Assembly: GCA_034509735.1 (NCBI GenBank)
Contig: JACGWO010000006.1
Location: 13,766,645-13,830,644 of the forward strand
DNA: 64,000 nt
Reading direction: 5' to 3'
DNA from: Sesamum alatum
Taxonomy: Eukaryota > Streptophyta > Magnoliopsida > Lamiales > Pedaliaceae
The notes below the pieces were generated by a model. That model saw only the letters and a program-made list of their open reading frames with translations. It searched no databases and had not been told where the DNA came from. Both the position numbers and the translations under genes were made by a program. Below, one piece after another: positions 22,239 through 33,181 of this stretch; positions within the stretch are counted from its first letter, which is position 1; each line of letters starts with the position of its first letter.

Positions 22239-22613
22239 ATGGGAATGAGCAAAGGGAAAGGGAAGGCCCAGGGTTCTCAGCGGTCTAAGGCAAATGATGT
22301 CTGCATACATTGCCAAGGAAAGGGGCATTGGAAGAGGGAGTGCCCACAATCCCTCTCCAATCCAGGTATGTTTGTGGTTGAAGTAAACATGATAACTAAT
22401 TCTGCTTCTTGGGTATTAGATACCGGATGTGGTGCTCACATCTGCAATGATTTGCAGGTGCTGCAAAGAAGTAGAAGGCTAACCAAGGATGAAATGATCT
22501 TGAGGCTAGGCGATGGCAAAGCCGTTGTTGCGGGAGCCATAGGATCAATAGAGTTAGCCATTAATAGTCATGTTAGGGTAGTACTAACGATTATTTCTAT
22601 TTACCTAGCATGA
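22239..22613 (+). pseudogene. Element D nucleocapsid zinc knuckle and aspartic protease
   Basis: The 124-codon open frame has a CCHC knuckle (CIHCQGKGHWKRECP, about residues 22-35) for RNA binding, then the copia protease active site WVLDTGCGAHIC (about residues 58-69), then RSRRLTKDEMILRLGDGK leading to the integrase side. Copia proteases act as homodimers on the polyprotein. The catalytic DTG is intact. The frame is lost at 22613 and resumes after about 90 bases. This is the only copia protease active site I can read in the window. Confidence 0.88.
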
Positions 22614-23157
22614 TAAGAATATTGTTTCTATACTCGTCCTGAATAAGGAGGGTTATTCTTTCACCATCAATAAAAATGGCTTTTATATTATCAATGATGG
22701 TGTGTCTCATTTGCTTGGTGCATTAGTAAACGGTTTGTACATACTTCAACAGTCTAATTGCATTATGACTGCAAAACACAAACGAAAATACGATAATCAA
22801 GATAATGCACATATATGGCATGTGAGGTTAGGTCATATCTCTAATGATAGGATAAGAAGTTTAGTGGACTCAAAAAGTATAGAAATAGACAATTTGGACA
22901 ACCTACCAGCCTGCAAGTCATGTCTAAAGGGAAAGATGACCAAGAAACCCTTTGTTGGACAAAGCGTGCAAACCAACGGTCTGTTGGATATAATCCATAC
23001 AGACGTCTGTGGTCCATTAAATACTCAAGCTAGAGGTGGGTACTCGTACTTCATAACCTTTACCGATGATCACTCACGGTATGGTTATATTTACCTAATG
23101 AGCTACAAGTCTGAAGCCTTTGGAAGATTTAAAGAATACAGACTTCAAGTAGAGAAC
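22614..23157 (+). pseudogene. Element D integrase, N-terminal half
   Basis: The open frame at 22702 gives LLGALVNGLYILQ, IWHVRLGHISNDRIRSLVD, CKSCLKGKMTKKPF (HHCC finger) and then the first catalytic Asp in IIHTDVCGPLNTQARGGYSYF, and TDDHSRYGYIYLMSYKSEAF. It ends at LQVENQ: the next bases belong to the reverse-strand gag of element E, which adds 14 codons of antisense gag (GLPLGPRAFPSG). The second Asp and the Glu of the DDE triad are missing, so no active enzyme could be made. Confidence 0.88.
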
Positions 23158-23550
23158 CAAGGCCTGCCTTTGGGCCCTCGAGCTTTTCCATCGGGGTAAG
23201 CATTTTAACCCCGTGCTCTTGTACAGAGGATCCTTCGGTCATTTTAGTTCCAAAGAACGCCTTAGTCGCGACATACCTAGTATGCCGGTCCGGGACTGCA
23301 TAGCAATCCTTAAGGCGAGCCATGATGGAAGGGACATCGTCTAGCCTTTTATACTGTTTCTGAATCTCATTCGTCATAGAAGCAAGTATGATGCTACGGA
23401 CGTTCCGGTTATCCCTATGCCAAGTCTTGAACGTCTCACGTTCTTCTGGCGTGGATCCAGAATATCTTGAGATTGCGCAACCAGTCGTTGTAATTTTATT
23501 CCATTGAATTTGTTGGTCTCAAGTATGGTTGATAGTGGGTTCTTAGACAT
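23158..23550 (-). pseudogene. Element E gag, N-terminal fragment
   Basis: Copia Gag start at 23550 (MSKNPLSTILETNKFNG), then a frameshift, then MTNEIQKQYKRLDDVPSIM and DRHTRYVATKAFFGTKMTEGSSVQEHGVKML (23377 downwards), ending at PMEKLEGPKAGL. Element D has the corresponding KLEDLKAGLNND, so the break with D falls just before the NND triplet. The rest of gag and all of pol are gone. Same subfamily as D by sequence. Confidence 0.85.
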
Positions 23551-23918
23551 TTTAAATCTACATTTTAAAAAACAGAACTCGCGATCAGCAGAATTTAAAA
23601 GACGGAGGTTTTGATAAATAATTAAACGCTTGGTCTTTAGTCATTTAATGCTCCCACTATTTGTACGAAAACATGATACTCTCAAACGTTGTTTTCGAGA
23701 AACCTTTTCCTAGTGGGCTTGGGATCCACAGCGATTTTTCCCATACCCCGCTTTTACGATTCGCATGGGAAGAATCCTGTGGGAGGTATGCCATACCATT
23801 CTCGTTCCACGAGATTCCCAAGATAATTGCCTCACCCTTTCACATGATCCCGAGGACTCCAAGCGAATCATGCTAATCGGGCGTTAGACCCGACCCAACC
23901 AACCGAATCATAGACCCG

Positions 23919-24034
23919 CTGCTACCTCCACGACTCATGAGACAGGTAACAGTGGTCTACTTTTCGTTCATGATACAGTGCAGCTTCTTTTAAAGTACGA
24001 CAGACGTGCCACGACTCGTGAGACCACGCTATCG
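23919..24034 (-). promoter_or_regulatory. Twin conserved-loop RNA hairpins, element E leader
   Basis: In the element sense, hairpin 1 (24034-23998) has CGATAG-CGTG pairing with CACG-(T)-CTGTCG around loop GTCTCACGAGTCGTGG. Hairpin 2 (23952-23919) has CTGTTACC pairing with GGTAGCAG around TGTCTCATGAGTCGTGGA. The T-G position in hairpin 1 is T-A in element G, a pairing-preserving difference. Confidence 0.6.
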
Positions 24035-25044
24035 ACCTAAATCAACTTCCTCACTATGTCATGGATTGGAAGGCATGGACAAACTCCTAGAGTCCATGTC
24101 CACTTTGTCTAGGGTCTAATATTTGAACATTGGTCCAACCAATGTGAGAGTTGTAAATGACCGAGATCTCATATGTAAATATAAACACATTCATCCACAA
24201 TGTGTAAATAAATAAATTGCATCCCATAGCAGTTATACGATAAATAAAACCATTCATTCATCATAACAACCACATGTAAAATTAAAGCCTAGCACGCCCC
24301 TGTTGGATGATCACGAGCCCGAATCCTATGCGACCCACTGAGCCCGCAGTGGATCTATGGTCAATCTAGGGTTGGTCATAAACTATTACATTAATAGTAA
24401 CTCGATCATCATTCTGATAGGCCTTGGTCTCTTTTCTCTTTCACCTCTTCATGGAAACGCCTTGGATCCTCCATTTTGGGGTCTCCATGTGGACCTTCCT
24501 TCTTCTCCACCAAATACATAAAAAATAAATCCTCACTCCTATTCTACTCTCATTATATTTGTAAAAAGAAACCGCAGCGAAAACCCGGGGGGAGTACATA
24601 AGGAGGGAGAAAGAATGCCTTATTATTCCAAGGCAACTAGAAGGGGAGAAGGAGAAAGCAGAAAGAGACACGCAGGCTCAACATAAGATTAAACCATACA
24701 TTCGGTCTAGGGCTCGTGATCATCCATTTCCACTCAATGCACATAATCACATGATCCAATGACATAAATACATGCTAACATTCCATGATTACCAATCACA
24801 TCAATCCATGATAAATAAATGCGCTACGTATGAAAAAATATGGTACAACCGTTGGCAATACTTTTTTCATGTTTAGGAAAACCCTTCCTCATTATTTGTA
24901 GGTAAGTTAATCCCGGATTCCAAATCCAATAAACTCATCCTCCCAAATAATGTTCTTAGAGAAAATATGCAAAATTAAACAAAACGAATTTTCAGAATAA
25001 TCCAAAAATTAAAAATAACGAGAAAATAATCACAACGTCAACCG

Positions 25045-25570
25045 CCCGCCGCCATCGGCAGCAGTCGGCCGACGCGCGCAGCTCAGCAGGCCCAGCCTGC
25101 TGCACCTGCGCGCGCTTGGTCGGCAGAAGTGCGCACGGCCGCGCGCCGGCAGGTTGCCGCGCGCGCAAGCACCTCTGCCCGCGCGCGCCAGCCTGCCGGC
25201 CGCCTGCCGGGCGCGCGCGCAGACACCATCGTTTTGGGTGTCGCTTCGTGCGCGCGCGCGCGCGCAGACTCCGCTGTCTGCGTGCGCGCGCTCCTATCGG
25301 GCTGCCTCATGCGCGCGCTCGCGCGCGGCTTCATTGGCTGCACGTCCGGGCGTGCAGGCGCCCCAGCGTGTTAGCCTGGCACGCGCGCGCGGGCTTCCCT
25401 GCCCGCATGCGCGCGTGCTCGGCCACCCCGCCTGCGCCTGTCACCCGGCCAGCCTTAGCTGCGCGCGCCATGCACGCCAGGCGTAGGCGACCGCTCGCAG
25501 GATCCCCTGCCTGCGCGCCCGCCTCGCCTGGGCGCACAGCGCGGGCGGTCACCCACCGGTTGGCCGCGTG
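25045..25570 (-). other. GC-rich island in element E leader
   Basis: About 525 bp dominated by GCGCGC, GCC and TGC, starting some 200 bases downstream of the PBS in an otherwise AT-rich element. It yields long Ala/Arg/Pro/Cys-rich ORFs on both strands (up to 180 codons), which reflect composition and have no family features. Equivalent shorter islands lie at 19984-20165, 42690-43070 and 46370-46545. Confidence 0.65.
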
Positions 25571-25775
25571 CTGCGTTTTCTCCATTTCGTTCGATTTTGC
25601 CCCCCATTTCCCTAGAAAAACAGAAAATACCAACAACACCAAAATCATACGAAATTGAAAGCAAGAAAACAACATGCTTTTACGATAAAAAATATCAAGA
25701 AATAATTAAAACTTGTCAAACACGTTTTCATGCTTAAAACGCACACAAAAACTCCAGGCCTATACACCGAACCGG

Positions 25776-25787
25776 GCTCTGATACCA
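25776..25787 (-). promoter_or_regulatory. Primer binding site, initiator tRNA-Met (element E)
   Basis: The minus strand reads TGGTATCAGAGC, one base inside the LTR end, followed by the leader. Exact match to the plant initiator tRNA-Met 3' end complement. Confidence 0.88.
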
Positions 25788-25788
25788 C

Positions 25789-26316
25789 TGAAAGCCTTGG
25801 GTAGGCGTGTGGATCATCCCGGGAATAGCGCGAATACGGAAGCGCGGTATAATTTAAATTACAAAAATTTAAACATGCATAATACGTATTGAAATAAATC
25901 ACGTTCAAGTGGTGTGCTCTTGAAATTCCCGGGTGTTTGGTGTATCTCATGAATTAAATAGAACATACATAGCAATCATGGAGGCCATAAGATTGTGAAA
26001 TAAAGGAGACGAAAACATAAACCGGAAACCTACCGATTCGTCGTTTTCCTCTTCTAACCGGTACTCGCGTTGTTCCCCGATTTGCTCCAAGATCTCGTAT
26101 GGGAGATCCTCTAATTCGTGACACGCAATCCGCCCATGTATCTTGTACTTCGTGCTAGCGCACGAACAAGTATTTTATTGGAGAGGACGGATCGATCACA
26201 CGTTAACGAGATCAATCCTCCTATATTGAACTGTTGAAGAACAAAAGAACAAGAAAAGAGATTTCTTGGAAGAAATAGATAGAGAGGCAGACGAGAGAGA
26301 GGAGAGAGCACACGAG

Positions 26317-26355
<39 letters not shown>

Positions 26356-27792
26356 GAATCATCATCTTTTTACAATTGAAGGGCTAGGAATATATATAGA
26401 AGAGGAATCCATTCCTCTTCAAACTCCAACTCTAGGAAGACTAATTTGACTAGGATTTTGACCTAGTCAAAGTAGCTCTTTGACCTAGTCAAATAAATCC
26501 TAGCCATCCATCTCTCCATTTTATCTCAACCATCCATTTAATTTAATGGAATATTTAAATCCTATTTAAATATTCCAAGGGCAATAAATAAATATATATA
26601 TATATATATAAGTATTTACTCTAAGCCCATTAAATTAATTTTCTAATAAATCTAATTTAATAGATAAATTCCTTTTATATAATAAAAGGAATTAATTCTC
26701 TCCAAGAAAATAAGGACCCGATTAAATCCAATTTGATCATTCCATTTCTCCAAATATTTAATTCTAAATTAAATACTTTATGTGTGCGGATTGTGTGTGA
26801 CTCTTTACGTTCCCCTTCAGCTAGACTTGGTTGGATTCTTAGAATCCGCCCGTTACCATGGGTGGCCATCTAGCAACGGTCCATGGCACTAGAGATTAGG
26901 TGAATATACGGGGATGAACATTTTAGGCTCTACAGTACATTTGTCCTTCCGTTTACGATCTCACCACTTAGGGTCTAGGGCACAGAAAATGCAGGTACCC
27001 ATTTTGGACCTAAGTGTCGGTCTGTCCTTTACTAAATGCCGCAAGGGATACCTTCCCTTCTGTTCAGTTACTGTGGCCACAGATTTTAGGGACAAGACAC
27101 ATAGCATTTGTGAGATACGACTGTCAATATCTTTTGACAGGAGACAGATCCTTTGTTGGAAACTACTGTCACTCTGTACACCGGAGCTGCACTAGATAAG
27201 GCTTATAACTACTCAAGTGCATCTTGGCAATCTCTCACCATATCTAAGATACAGCCCTGATGTACAGGTAAACTCAGCAGTTCCTCAACTCAAAGGACTT
27301 GACCTGTACCGTTGGAACCGAGAACACACGTCATACCTAACCGACCCTACTCAAGGTCCTCCGTAAAATGGTTCCCGCGAGTCACCTCAGTCAGCTGCTA
27401 CCTAGCAGGTCAACCCACTAACACTGCTTAGACAACCTTCGTCACCCGTCGATGAAATACGACAGCAGATGCTTAGTGCAAGTCTCAAGGGAAATCTCGG
27501 TACCCATTTTCAAGATTCCTTGACTTTGAGATTTTCGCACTGATTCAGCAGAACTGATTTCATGGACCTACCTCCAAGCGTACTCCCAGTCCCCGAAATA
27601 TGTATTCAGTCCGTGGGCTTTGTTTGCATAGTGAACAAATATGTATAAAGTAGATAAAGTGAACGCAAACAAAGTAAATGCCGAATAAATTTCACTTCTT
27701 ATTCATTAATGATGTATTGAAACCTCGAAATTGTTCAGACATAGGTTACAATTCGCCTGCCAAGATTGGCTACATGGTCACCTATTCTAACA
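25789..27792 (-). repeat. Element E 5' LTR, 2.0 kb
   Basis: The minus strand starts TGTTAGAATAGGTGACC at 27792 and ends GGCTTTCA at 25789. It contains a (GT)16 microsatellite at 26321-26353, the conserved palindromic block CCATGGGTGGCC around 26858, and an AT run at 26589-26611. It is of the same LTR subtype as elements F and G (GAAATCAGTTCTGCTGAATC-like segment at 27550). Confidence 0.85.
26321..26353. repeat. (GT)n microsatellite in element E LTR
   Basis: About 16 GT units. A shorter GT run sits at the homologous place of element F's LTR (43786-43804), so it is ancestral to both. Confidence 0.9.
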
Positions 27793-28658
27793 CCTGACAC
27801 AATATTTAAATCCAAAGCGTAATTGCATGGAAGTATGGGGACACATAAAAACTTTTGCACGGTCAAATAAGGGACAATTTTGGCAAAAAAAAATATACGG
27901 GATGGGCGTGGGATCCATGTATTGCTAATATGTACATGGGGGCGAGATTAGTGTAGGGGGTTTTGCGGGGCGCAATAGGGGGCCGAGTGCATCTTTAACG
28001 ATAAATGCCAGGCATGCCGCGATTAGCCCAGATATCTAGGCTATTCCAACGCCATAAACACAATGAAATAATATAGTATATAGATGTGGTAAAAAAAGGT
28101 TCCTTGTATGGTATAATTAATAGTGTGCTTAACCCAATTTAAGCTTTAAGCCCAGTAAGATGGAAAAGGAGGATGTTGGGCTTCAACATCAAATGGAGCA
28201 ATCACCTAATTCAGCTTAAGTTACTTTGATTTTTGGTGGCTTTTTTAGTGAAGTTGAGATTTTTCTCTAACTCTATTTAATTTGGTTGGAGTAAAGGATT
28301 GATTACTCATAAACCTTGTAACAAAGGATCCAATGCCTTTTAATTTACTTTTTTTTAAGACATTAAAAATTAAACAATAAATTTATTAAATAATCATTAA
28401 TCATTACGTCTCTAGAGGCATTGGTGATTTTTATTCATTGAAAATGCGTGAATATGTTATATTTATATTATAGAAATTGTACGTGAATTTGGAAGTATTT
28501 TTATTATTTATCTATTTATTTTAATTATATGTGCATTACATTGACACATCTACATATTACAAAAAATACCAGGTAATTTATGGGGACATTTCTCATGCAT
28601 TTGGGAGCTACATAGCTATGGTTTAGTTTTGCTATCATTCTCAATTTTTTAGTATTTC
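27793..28658. other. Spacer, nothing recognised
   Basis: 866 bases with no gene, LTR or coding similarity that I recognise. It contains a G-rich stretch (27900-27990). It is the left flank of the LINE insertion. Confidence 0.5.
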
Positions 28659-28960
28659 AAACAGTTACATAAAAATCAGGTACAAGTAAAAAATGCTCTC
28701 GGTATGAGTGTGAGGTTTCTCTCGTATGAGAGGGTGTGAGGAATTTCCCGGTGTTGATCCCTTGTGACAATGATGCTTTTTGTGGCGAAGTCCTATCCCT
28801 AGTTCTTCTGGAATCGTTGTTGGTTTAAGTTTTCATCACCTTATTTCGTCGCTCTTACTCTGTTTCTCTATGATTATGTTAGGTTGATCAAGTTGGTCCT
28901 TCTCATCTCCACTGTGGGGCCACTAGTTCAACTACCGATCAGTAGGGTAGCATTATTCTG

Positions 28961-30345
28961 AGATGGAACATGATCTAATGGATATAGGTAAGAAGCTTAA
29001 CTTGACTGAAAAGGTGTCTATCCCTAGGGAGATATAGAAGCAACCGGCGGGTCTGAGACTAATATTGGTAGGGAAAGTACTGTAAAAAAAAATGGGTTAA
29101 CTTTGACGCACTCCGGTCGGCATTATATCGTATGATCAATCCATGGAAAGGGATGTTGGTTCAGAACCTAAAAAAGGAGCGCTTCTTGACATTCAATCAT
29201 CTGGTGGATTTGAAACGTACACTAGAAGAAGGACCATGGATTTTCAACAAACAACTTATTGTTTTCAACACTACAGAAAACAATCAGAACCCTTATTTTG
29301 TTAACTTAGGTTGGTGCGTATTCACGGTGTTCATCCATGACACTCCATATGGACAATGCACAAGGCTATGGCAGCTCACATTGGGAACTCTCTGGGAGAA
29401 CTTGGGGAGGTTAACTCGGATGAGGATAACATGCCTTTCTTTTCAATAGTAAAGATTAGAGCGAAATTAAATGTGACGAAAGGCGCTAAGGATTATGAAG
29501 CTGACACCAACATTCCGGGATGAATTTACACTTAGATTCACATATGCCCAACTCCCAAACTTTTGCTTCATCTGCGGAAAAATGGGCCACATAGCAAGGG
29601 TTTGTGACAAACAATACGAGGAAGGGTTTGAGGATCTGGGGCAAAACGCACCATATAGAGCATGGATGCGGTTTTGATGGCAAAACACAACAAGGTCTCT
29701 CAGGTAATGATACGGGAATCCAGAAAGTGGATCAGTTTATACAGATGTCGGCACACCATTGGCATCTGGCTAGCAACCACTAGAAACCAGGAGGAGACGG
29801 AATTTTTGGAAACTTCCAGATAGACGAACCTTCCATTGACAGCCAATACAATTTTCCTTTACAAAGAGAGCAACATTACACAAGATTAGTGCAATTGGGT
29901 AGGAAGGGCATGCAATCCAAGGACAATGAATCCTGTTTTGTTTAAGGAAAGATCCGATGGGTCCTTTTTTGACTCTTTAAATGACATAAATCAAGCCAAT
30001 GAAATATCCTTCCCTACAGAGAACCCGCAAATCATGCAGTTAAAGGCAACCTATCTTGGTCCAACAGATCCTCAACCTCCTTTTAACTTAAAACATACAA
30101 CCCTAACCCCAAACCCTAGCTATGCATATGTACCACCAGTTGATTTCCATACACATGCAGAGACAATATTGATGGACACCCCTCCAAATACCTATGCCCC
30201 CCCCCCCCCCAATATGGAAATCATTCTCCCATACAACACTGAAATCAAAACACATCCAACCGAGCCCATCCTCAAACGAAACCAGAACCTCTTTCACTAT
30301 TATAGACACTCACCAATAAATCTTTTAGATTGAAAAATGATACCT
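28961..30345 (+). pseudogene. LINE ORF1 (nucleic-acid-binding protein)
   Basis: Plant L1 ORF1 coats the element RNA. An early piece starts MEHDLMDIGKKLNLTEK (28961). The DUF4283-like core (29132-29449) reads FNHLVDLKRTLEEGPWIFNKQLIVF and NLGWCVFTVFIHD. In the next frame NSLGELGEVNSDED follows. The knuckle LPNFCFICGKMGHIARVCD (29543-29600) is CX2CX4HX4C. A low-complexity tail follows (29926-30333), with a run of C at 30199-30210 coding for prolines. At least three frameshifts break the ORF. Confidence 0.82.
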
Positions 30346-30579
30346 ACCATTGAGCTTATGAAGATGCTATTTCCCACCCAATAGGCTCACTCGACGACTT
30401 TCAAAAGTAAAGGGCAACCGATCAAACAAAAAACCCAGAAGTATATCTTTGTATCGAACAAAAGGGTATCACCAGATCCTCATGTAATTCAAGTTCTGTT
30501 TGATAAGGAGTCGAGATCAGAGAAGAGGAGTCTAGCGAGCTCTAGTGTGGTGAAGGCTATTGTGCAGCCCCACCAATCA

Positions 30580-31260
30580 TTACGAATTGCCTAGCATGGA
30601 ACTACCAGGGTTTGAGGGGCCCTTGGACAGTTTGACAGCTCGAGTCATTGATTCGAAAGCATAAGCCCTCCCAGTGTTCTTGTCGGAAACTAGGTGCAAG
30701 AAAAATTTACTGAAATACTAAAATGGAAGTGGCAGATTCATGGGATTAGTGTGGATGCGATTGGAAAAGGAGGAGCCCTAGCGCTGTTTTGGGACAAAGG
30801 ATGGAAAGTGGAACTACAGAGTTTGAGAAAAAATCACATTGATGTGCACATTATTCAGTTGGAGAGTGATTCAAAACGGAGATACACAGGGGTCTACGAG
30901 ATCCAGAGTTACGACATCGGAAATCATTCTGGAAACTTTTCACGACCTTAGTAATCAGTTGGGGCATCCATGGTTATGTATGGATGACTTTAAGGAGGTC
31001 TCTTTCCTTACGAGTAGGAACACGGACGAGAAATCCTAACTTGGAGGATGACGGTATTCCGAGATACTTTGAGGGACTACAACCTGGTGGACCTTGGGTA
31101 TAACGGCGACATCTTCACGTGGTCAAACAGTCGAGTTGAATTATTCACCGTCCGGGAACGCCTCGACAGGGGATGCACAACATTAGAATGGATAGAATTA
31201 CTTCCCTAGTTCCGAATAGATCACATTGAGGCCTCTCAACTAGACCACATCCCCACATTG
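30580..31260 (+). pseudogene. LINE ORF2: endonuclease domain
   Basis: Apurinic-type endonuclease that nicks target DNA for target-primed reverse transcription. The start motif NCLAWNYQGLRGPWTV (30586 on) is typical for plant L1 endonuclease. The metal-binding Glu region appears as LSET-like VFLSETRCKK in a shifted frame near 30680. Next come GISVDAIGKGGALALFWDKGW (30736-30804) and HPWLCMDDFKEV (30967-31002), followed by fragments of EIDHIEASQLDHIPT type near 31215. Several stops disrupt it. Confidence 0.8.
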
Positions 31261-31597
31261 TGCAACCCTTAACCAAAACAAAGCCTAAAGTGCAGTCTCA
31301 ACGCCCGCAGAGGTTTGAGGCCATGTGGATCCAGAAATCAGATTGTGAAAAAATGATTGAGAAATATTGGAATAGGAGTTTAAACGTGAATGGAGATCAA
31401 GTGGCTGACCGGATCGAAGAATGCAGAGTTAGATTACTAAACTAAATGAAATCAACATTCGACAACATTGGAAAAAAAATCAAGAAGCAGGAGGGGATTT
31501 TAATCAAGCTGAGAAAAGGGAAAATCACACTGGACACTAAAAAGGAGGAACTTTCGGTAAAAAATGAACTGGATGAGCTTACGCATGATGATGAGTG
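31260..31597 (+). pseudogene. LINE ORF2: linker between endonuclease and RT
   Basis: Reads RPQRFEAMWIQKSDCEKMIEKYW and, after a stop, a lysine-rich predicted helix (NIGKKIKKQEGILIKLRKGK), the usual helical linker before L1 reverse transcriptase. The frame ends at the copia fragment at 31598. The RT palm with its YADD-type motif is not present anywhere in the LINE. Confidence 0.75.
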
Positions 31598-32345
31598 TGA
31601 AAGTGTGCATCGGCCAGGTAGACGTGTGGTGGAAGCGCGAAAGTGATGAAAATTATAACAACGTAAAACGAAATTAAAACGATTAGAACCGGATCAAGAG
31701 GTGTGCCCTTGATACTCCCGGGAGTTTGGTGTATCTCATGCTCAATAAAATACAACATGGAACGCCGTAGAATGTTAGGAGGTGCAAGAATGTTAGGAGG
31801 CGCGCGTCTGCTGCCCACTGTGTGCAGCCTGCTTGTCGGTCGCGCCGTGCAGGCAGCTACTACCAGCTACCTACGCTTTTCCCGTTTTGACAACTTTTCT
31901 TGCAATATCTTTTCTGAAACACAAAAATCATTAATTCAAGAATATAACCACATATTCAAGAATTCCAAAATCAAAATTTTATGCAAATTTTAACACATAT
32001 CAAAATCTACACATCCACATGTTATAAACAATCATGATGTCCAACATCATATAACGCATAAAATAAATGCAAAATTTCACACGTGAATTTTGATCGTTGG
32101 TGCGACCATTGCAAAAAATAATTCTTGTTAGGAATCCCTTTCCTCAATAATAAAGCAATATTTATTTTTAGAAAATTCTCAATCTCAACGAAAACCGAAT
32201 AACCCAAGTTAATGGATTCAGAAAATGCAGAAAATGTCCAGAAAAATATTCAGAAAAACAGTATCTAAAAAATGCACCAAAAATGAAAAAACAAAAAACG
32301 GCACCGGCCAGCCAGGCCAGGCGTGCGCGGTTGCGCAGGATCCCT
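31598..32345 (-). mobile_element. Copia fragment (LTR tail plus leader) inside the LINE
   Basis: On the minus strand: a piece of GC-rich leader (32290-32345), leader sequence with hairpins (TGAGGAAAGGGATTCCT and ATGATGT-TGG-ACATCAT at 32034-32050), a second GC-rich piece (31795-31870), then the last 165 bases or so of a copia LTR ending at 31598 (TTTCA). There is no PBS, gag or pol. The order leader then LTR tail matches 42280-43261 of element F. The fragment replaces the LINE's RT core. Confidence 0.65.
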
Positions 32346-33166
32346 TGCACACTATGCTCTTTTATCCTGTTCCTTAGCCAGGATGGTCTGGGCATTGAGT
32401 AATCTGCCATGGAGGAACATAAACACTTGGAATGGACCGTGCGAGGAATAGATGAGAGAGATGGTCAGCAGGTTTGAGCAGGAACAGTACGATGGTTCTT
32501 TGTGGTTTGTTAGATGTTGTTGGACAAGCTGGAACAAGGCTCTCTTGGAAGATGAATAGGATGACCCGTATACAGTTATACAATAAGCTCAAAGCTTCCT
32601 GCAAATTGTTCAAATGGCTGAATGGAAGCTTAGGAAGGAGTCTTCGCGCTCTAGACCTGCACAATAGAAACTACCACCAGATGATTAGATTAAAATAAAT
32701 TTTGATGTAGCGCTATTTAGAATCCTACGAAGCACTGGAGCAGGGGTTATTGCAAAGGATTCTATGGGTAGATGCCTCGATTGACGTGTGGTGTTTTTTC
32801 ATGGGATAACTACGGTTGATCATGCGGAAGCACGAATAGCAGTGGAAATGGCTATTTACAACACGTGGATGAACATAATAATCGAAGGAGACAGTCATAC
32901 AATCATCCAACAACTAAGGTCCTCTAGTGTGGATCACTGAGTATTGGGACCTTTGATTTAGCACACAAGGTTAGTTGGGCACTTTGCTGTAAACATAGCT
33001 TATGAATTCATAAGAATGGAGGCTAATGAACCAACCCAAGTATTAGCCCGCTGGTCGAGCAACTATGCACAGGGGAATATTGATCTCCTTAATTATATTT
33101 GGACAACGATTTCGGTTGATTCCTATCAATATTATTAATGCAATAATATATTCTCATAAAAAAACA
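32346..33166 (+). pseudogene. LINE ORF2: C-terminal RNase H domain and 3' tail
   Basis: The RNase H of plant L1 elements (RVT_3 type) is readable in pieces: STGAGVIAKDSMGR (about 32735-32775), DHAEARIAVEMAIYNTWMNIIIEGDSHTII (32818-32907) with the Glu and Asp of the active site, and NEPTQVLARWSSNYAQGN (33027-33080). Stops and a frameshift interrupt it. The A-rich 3' end at 33157-33166 precedes the target-site duplication. The sequence before 32700 has no clear domain. Confidence 0.75.
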
Positions 33167-33181
33167 AAACAGTTACATAAA

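Larger units (their letters stand above)
18763..23157 (+). mobile_element. Copia element D, 5' half only
   Basis: In order: truncated 5' LTR, leader with a GC-rich island and hairpins, gag, zinc knuckle, protease and the first half of integrase. It stops at codon ...LQVENQ, where the homologous protein of element B continues TGRKIKTIRSDRGG, and is joined to the gag of the opposite-strand element E. No PBS is seen: the U3-like LTR part passes into leader sequence around 19880-19980, so the LTR's 3' part and PBS have been lost. Confidence 0.8.
23551..25775 (-). other. Element E leader
   Basis: 2.2 kb of untranslated leader. From the PBS side: GC island (25045-25570), an AGGAA/TTTTCCT hairpin block near 24878-24895, a block with GTGATCATCC-like sequence and the GACCCACTGAGCCC motif near 24330-24350, and the twin hairpins (23919-24034). 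The block order is the same as in element G. Confidence 0.65.
23158..27792 (-). mobile_element. Copia element E, 5' half only, reverse orientation
   Basis: Reading leftwards: 5' LTR (27792-25789), PBS, long leader with a large GC island and twin hairpins, and the first 390 bases of gag, cut at the junction with element D. Everything downstream of mid-gag is absent. D and E form an inverted pair with LTR starts pointing outwards. No matching 5-bp repeat flanks the pair (GAAGA on the left, CCTGA on the right). Confidence 0.8.
28659..33181 (+). mobile_element. L1-type LINE with 15-bp target-site duplication, internally replaced
   Basis: The same 15 bases (AAACAGTTACATAAA) occur at 28659-28673 and 33167-33181 and bracket a non-LTR retrotransposon. 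In order: 5' UTR, ORF1 (DUF4283-type and CCHC knuckle), endonuclease, a start of the RT region, a copia fragment (31598-32345), RNase H and a short A-rich tail (CATAAAAAAACAA). The LINE-derived sequence is about 3.7 kb, so roughly 2 kb of the RT core is missing. Frames are broken throughout. Confidence 0.85.

Noticed and set aside
25083..25675. Long overlapping ORFs on both strands (up to 180 codons), also at 42654-43170, 46250-46634 and 19914-20232
   Set aside because: They occur only in GC-rich leader islands, are Ala/Arg/Pro/Cys-rich on both strands at once and have no conserved family sequence between islands. GC-rich DNA lacks stop codons by composition.
18763..27792. Composite DNA transposon bounded by inverted LTR ends
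   Set aside because: The inner part is two truncated copia halves, the LTRs are of different subtypes, and the 5-bp flanks GAAGA and CCTGA do not match.
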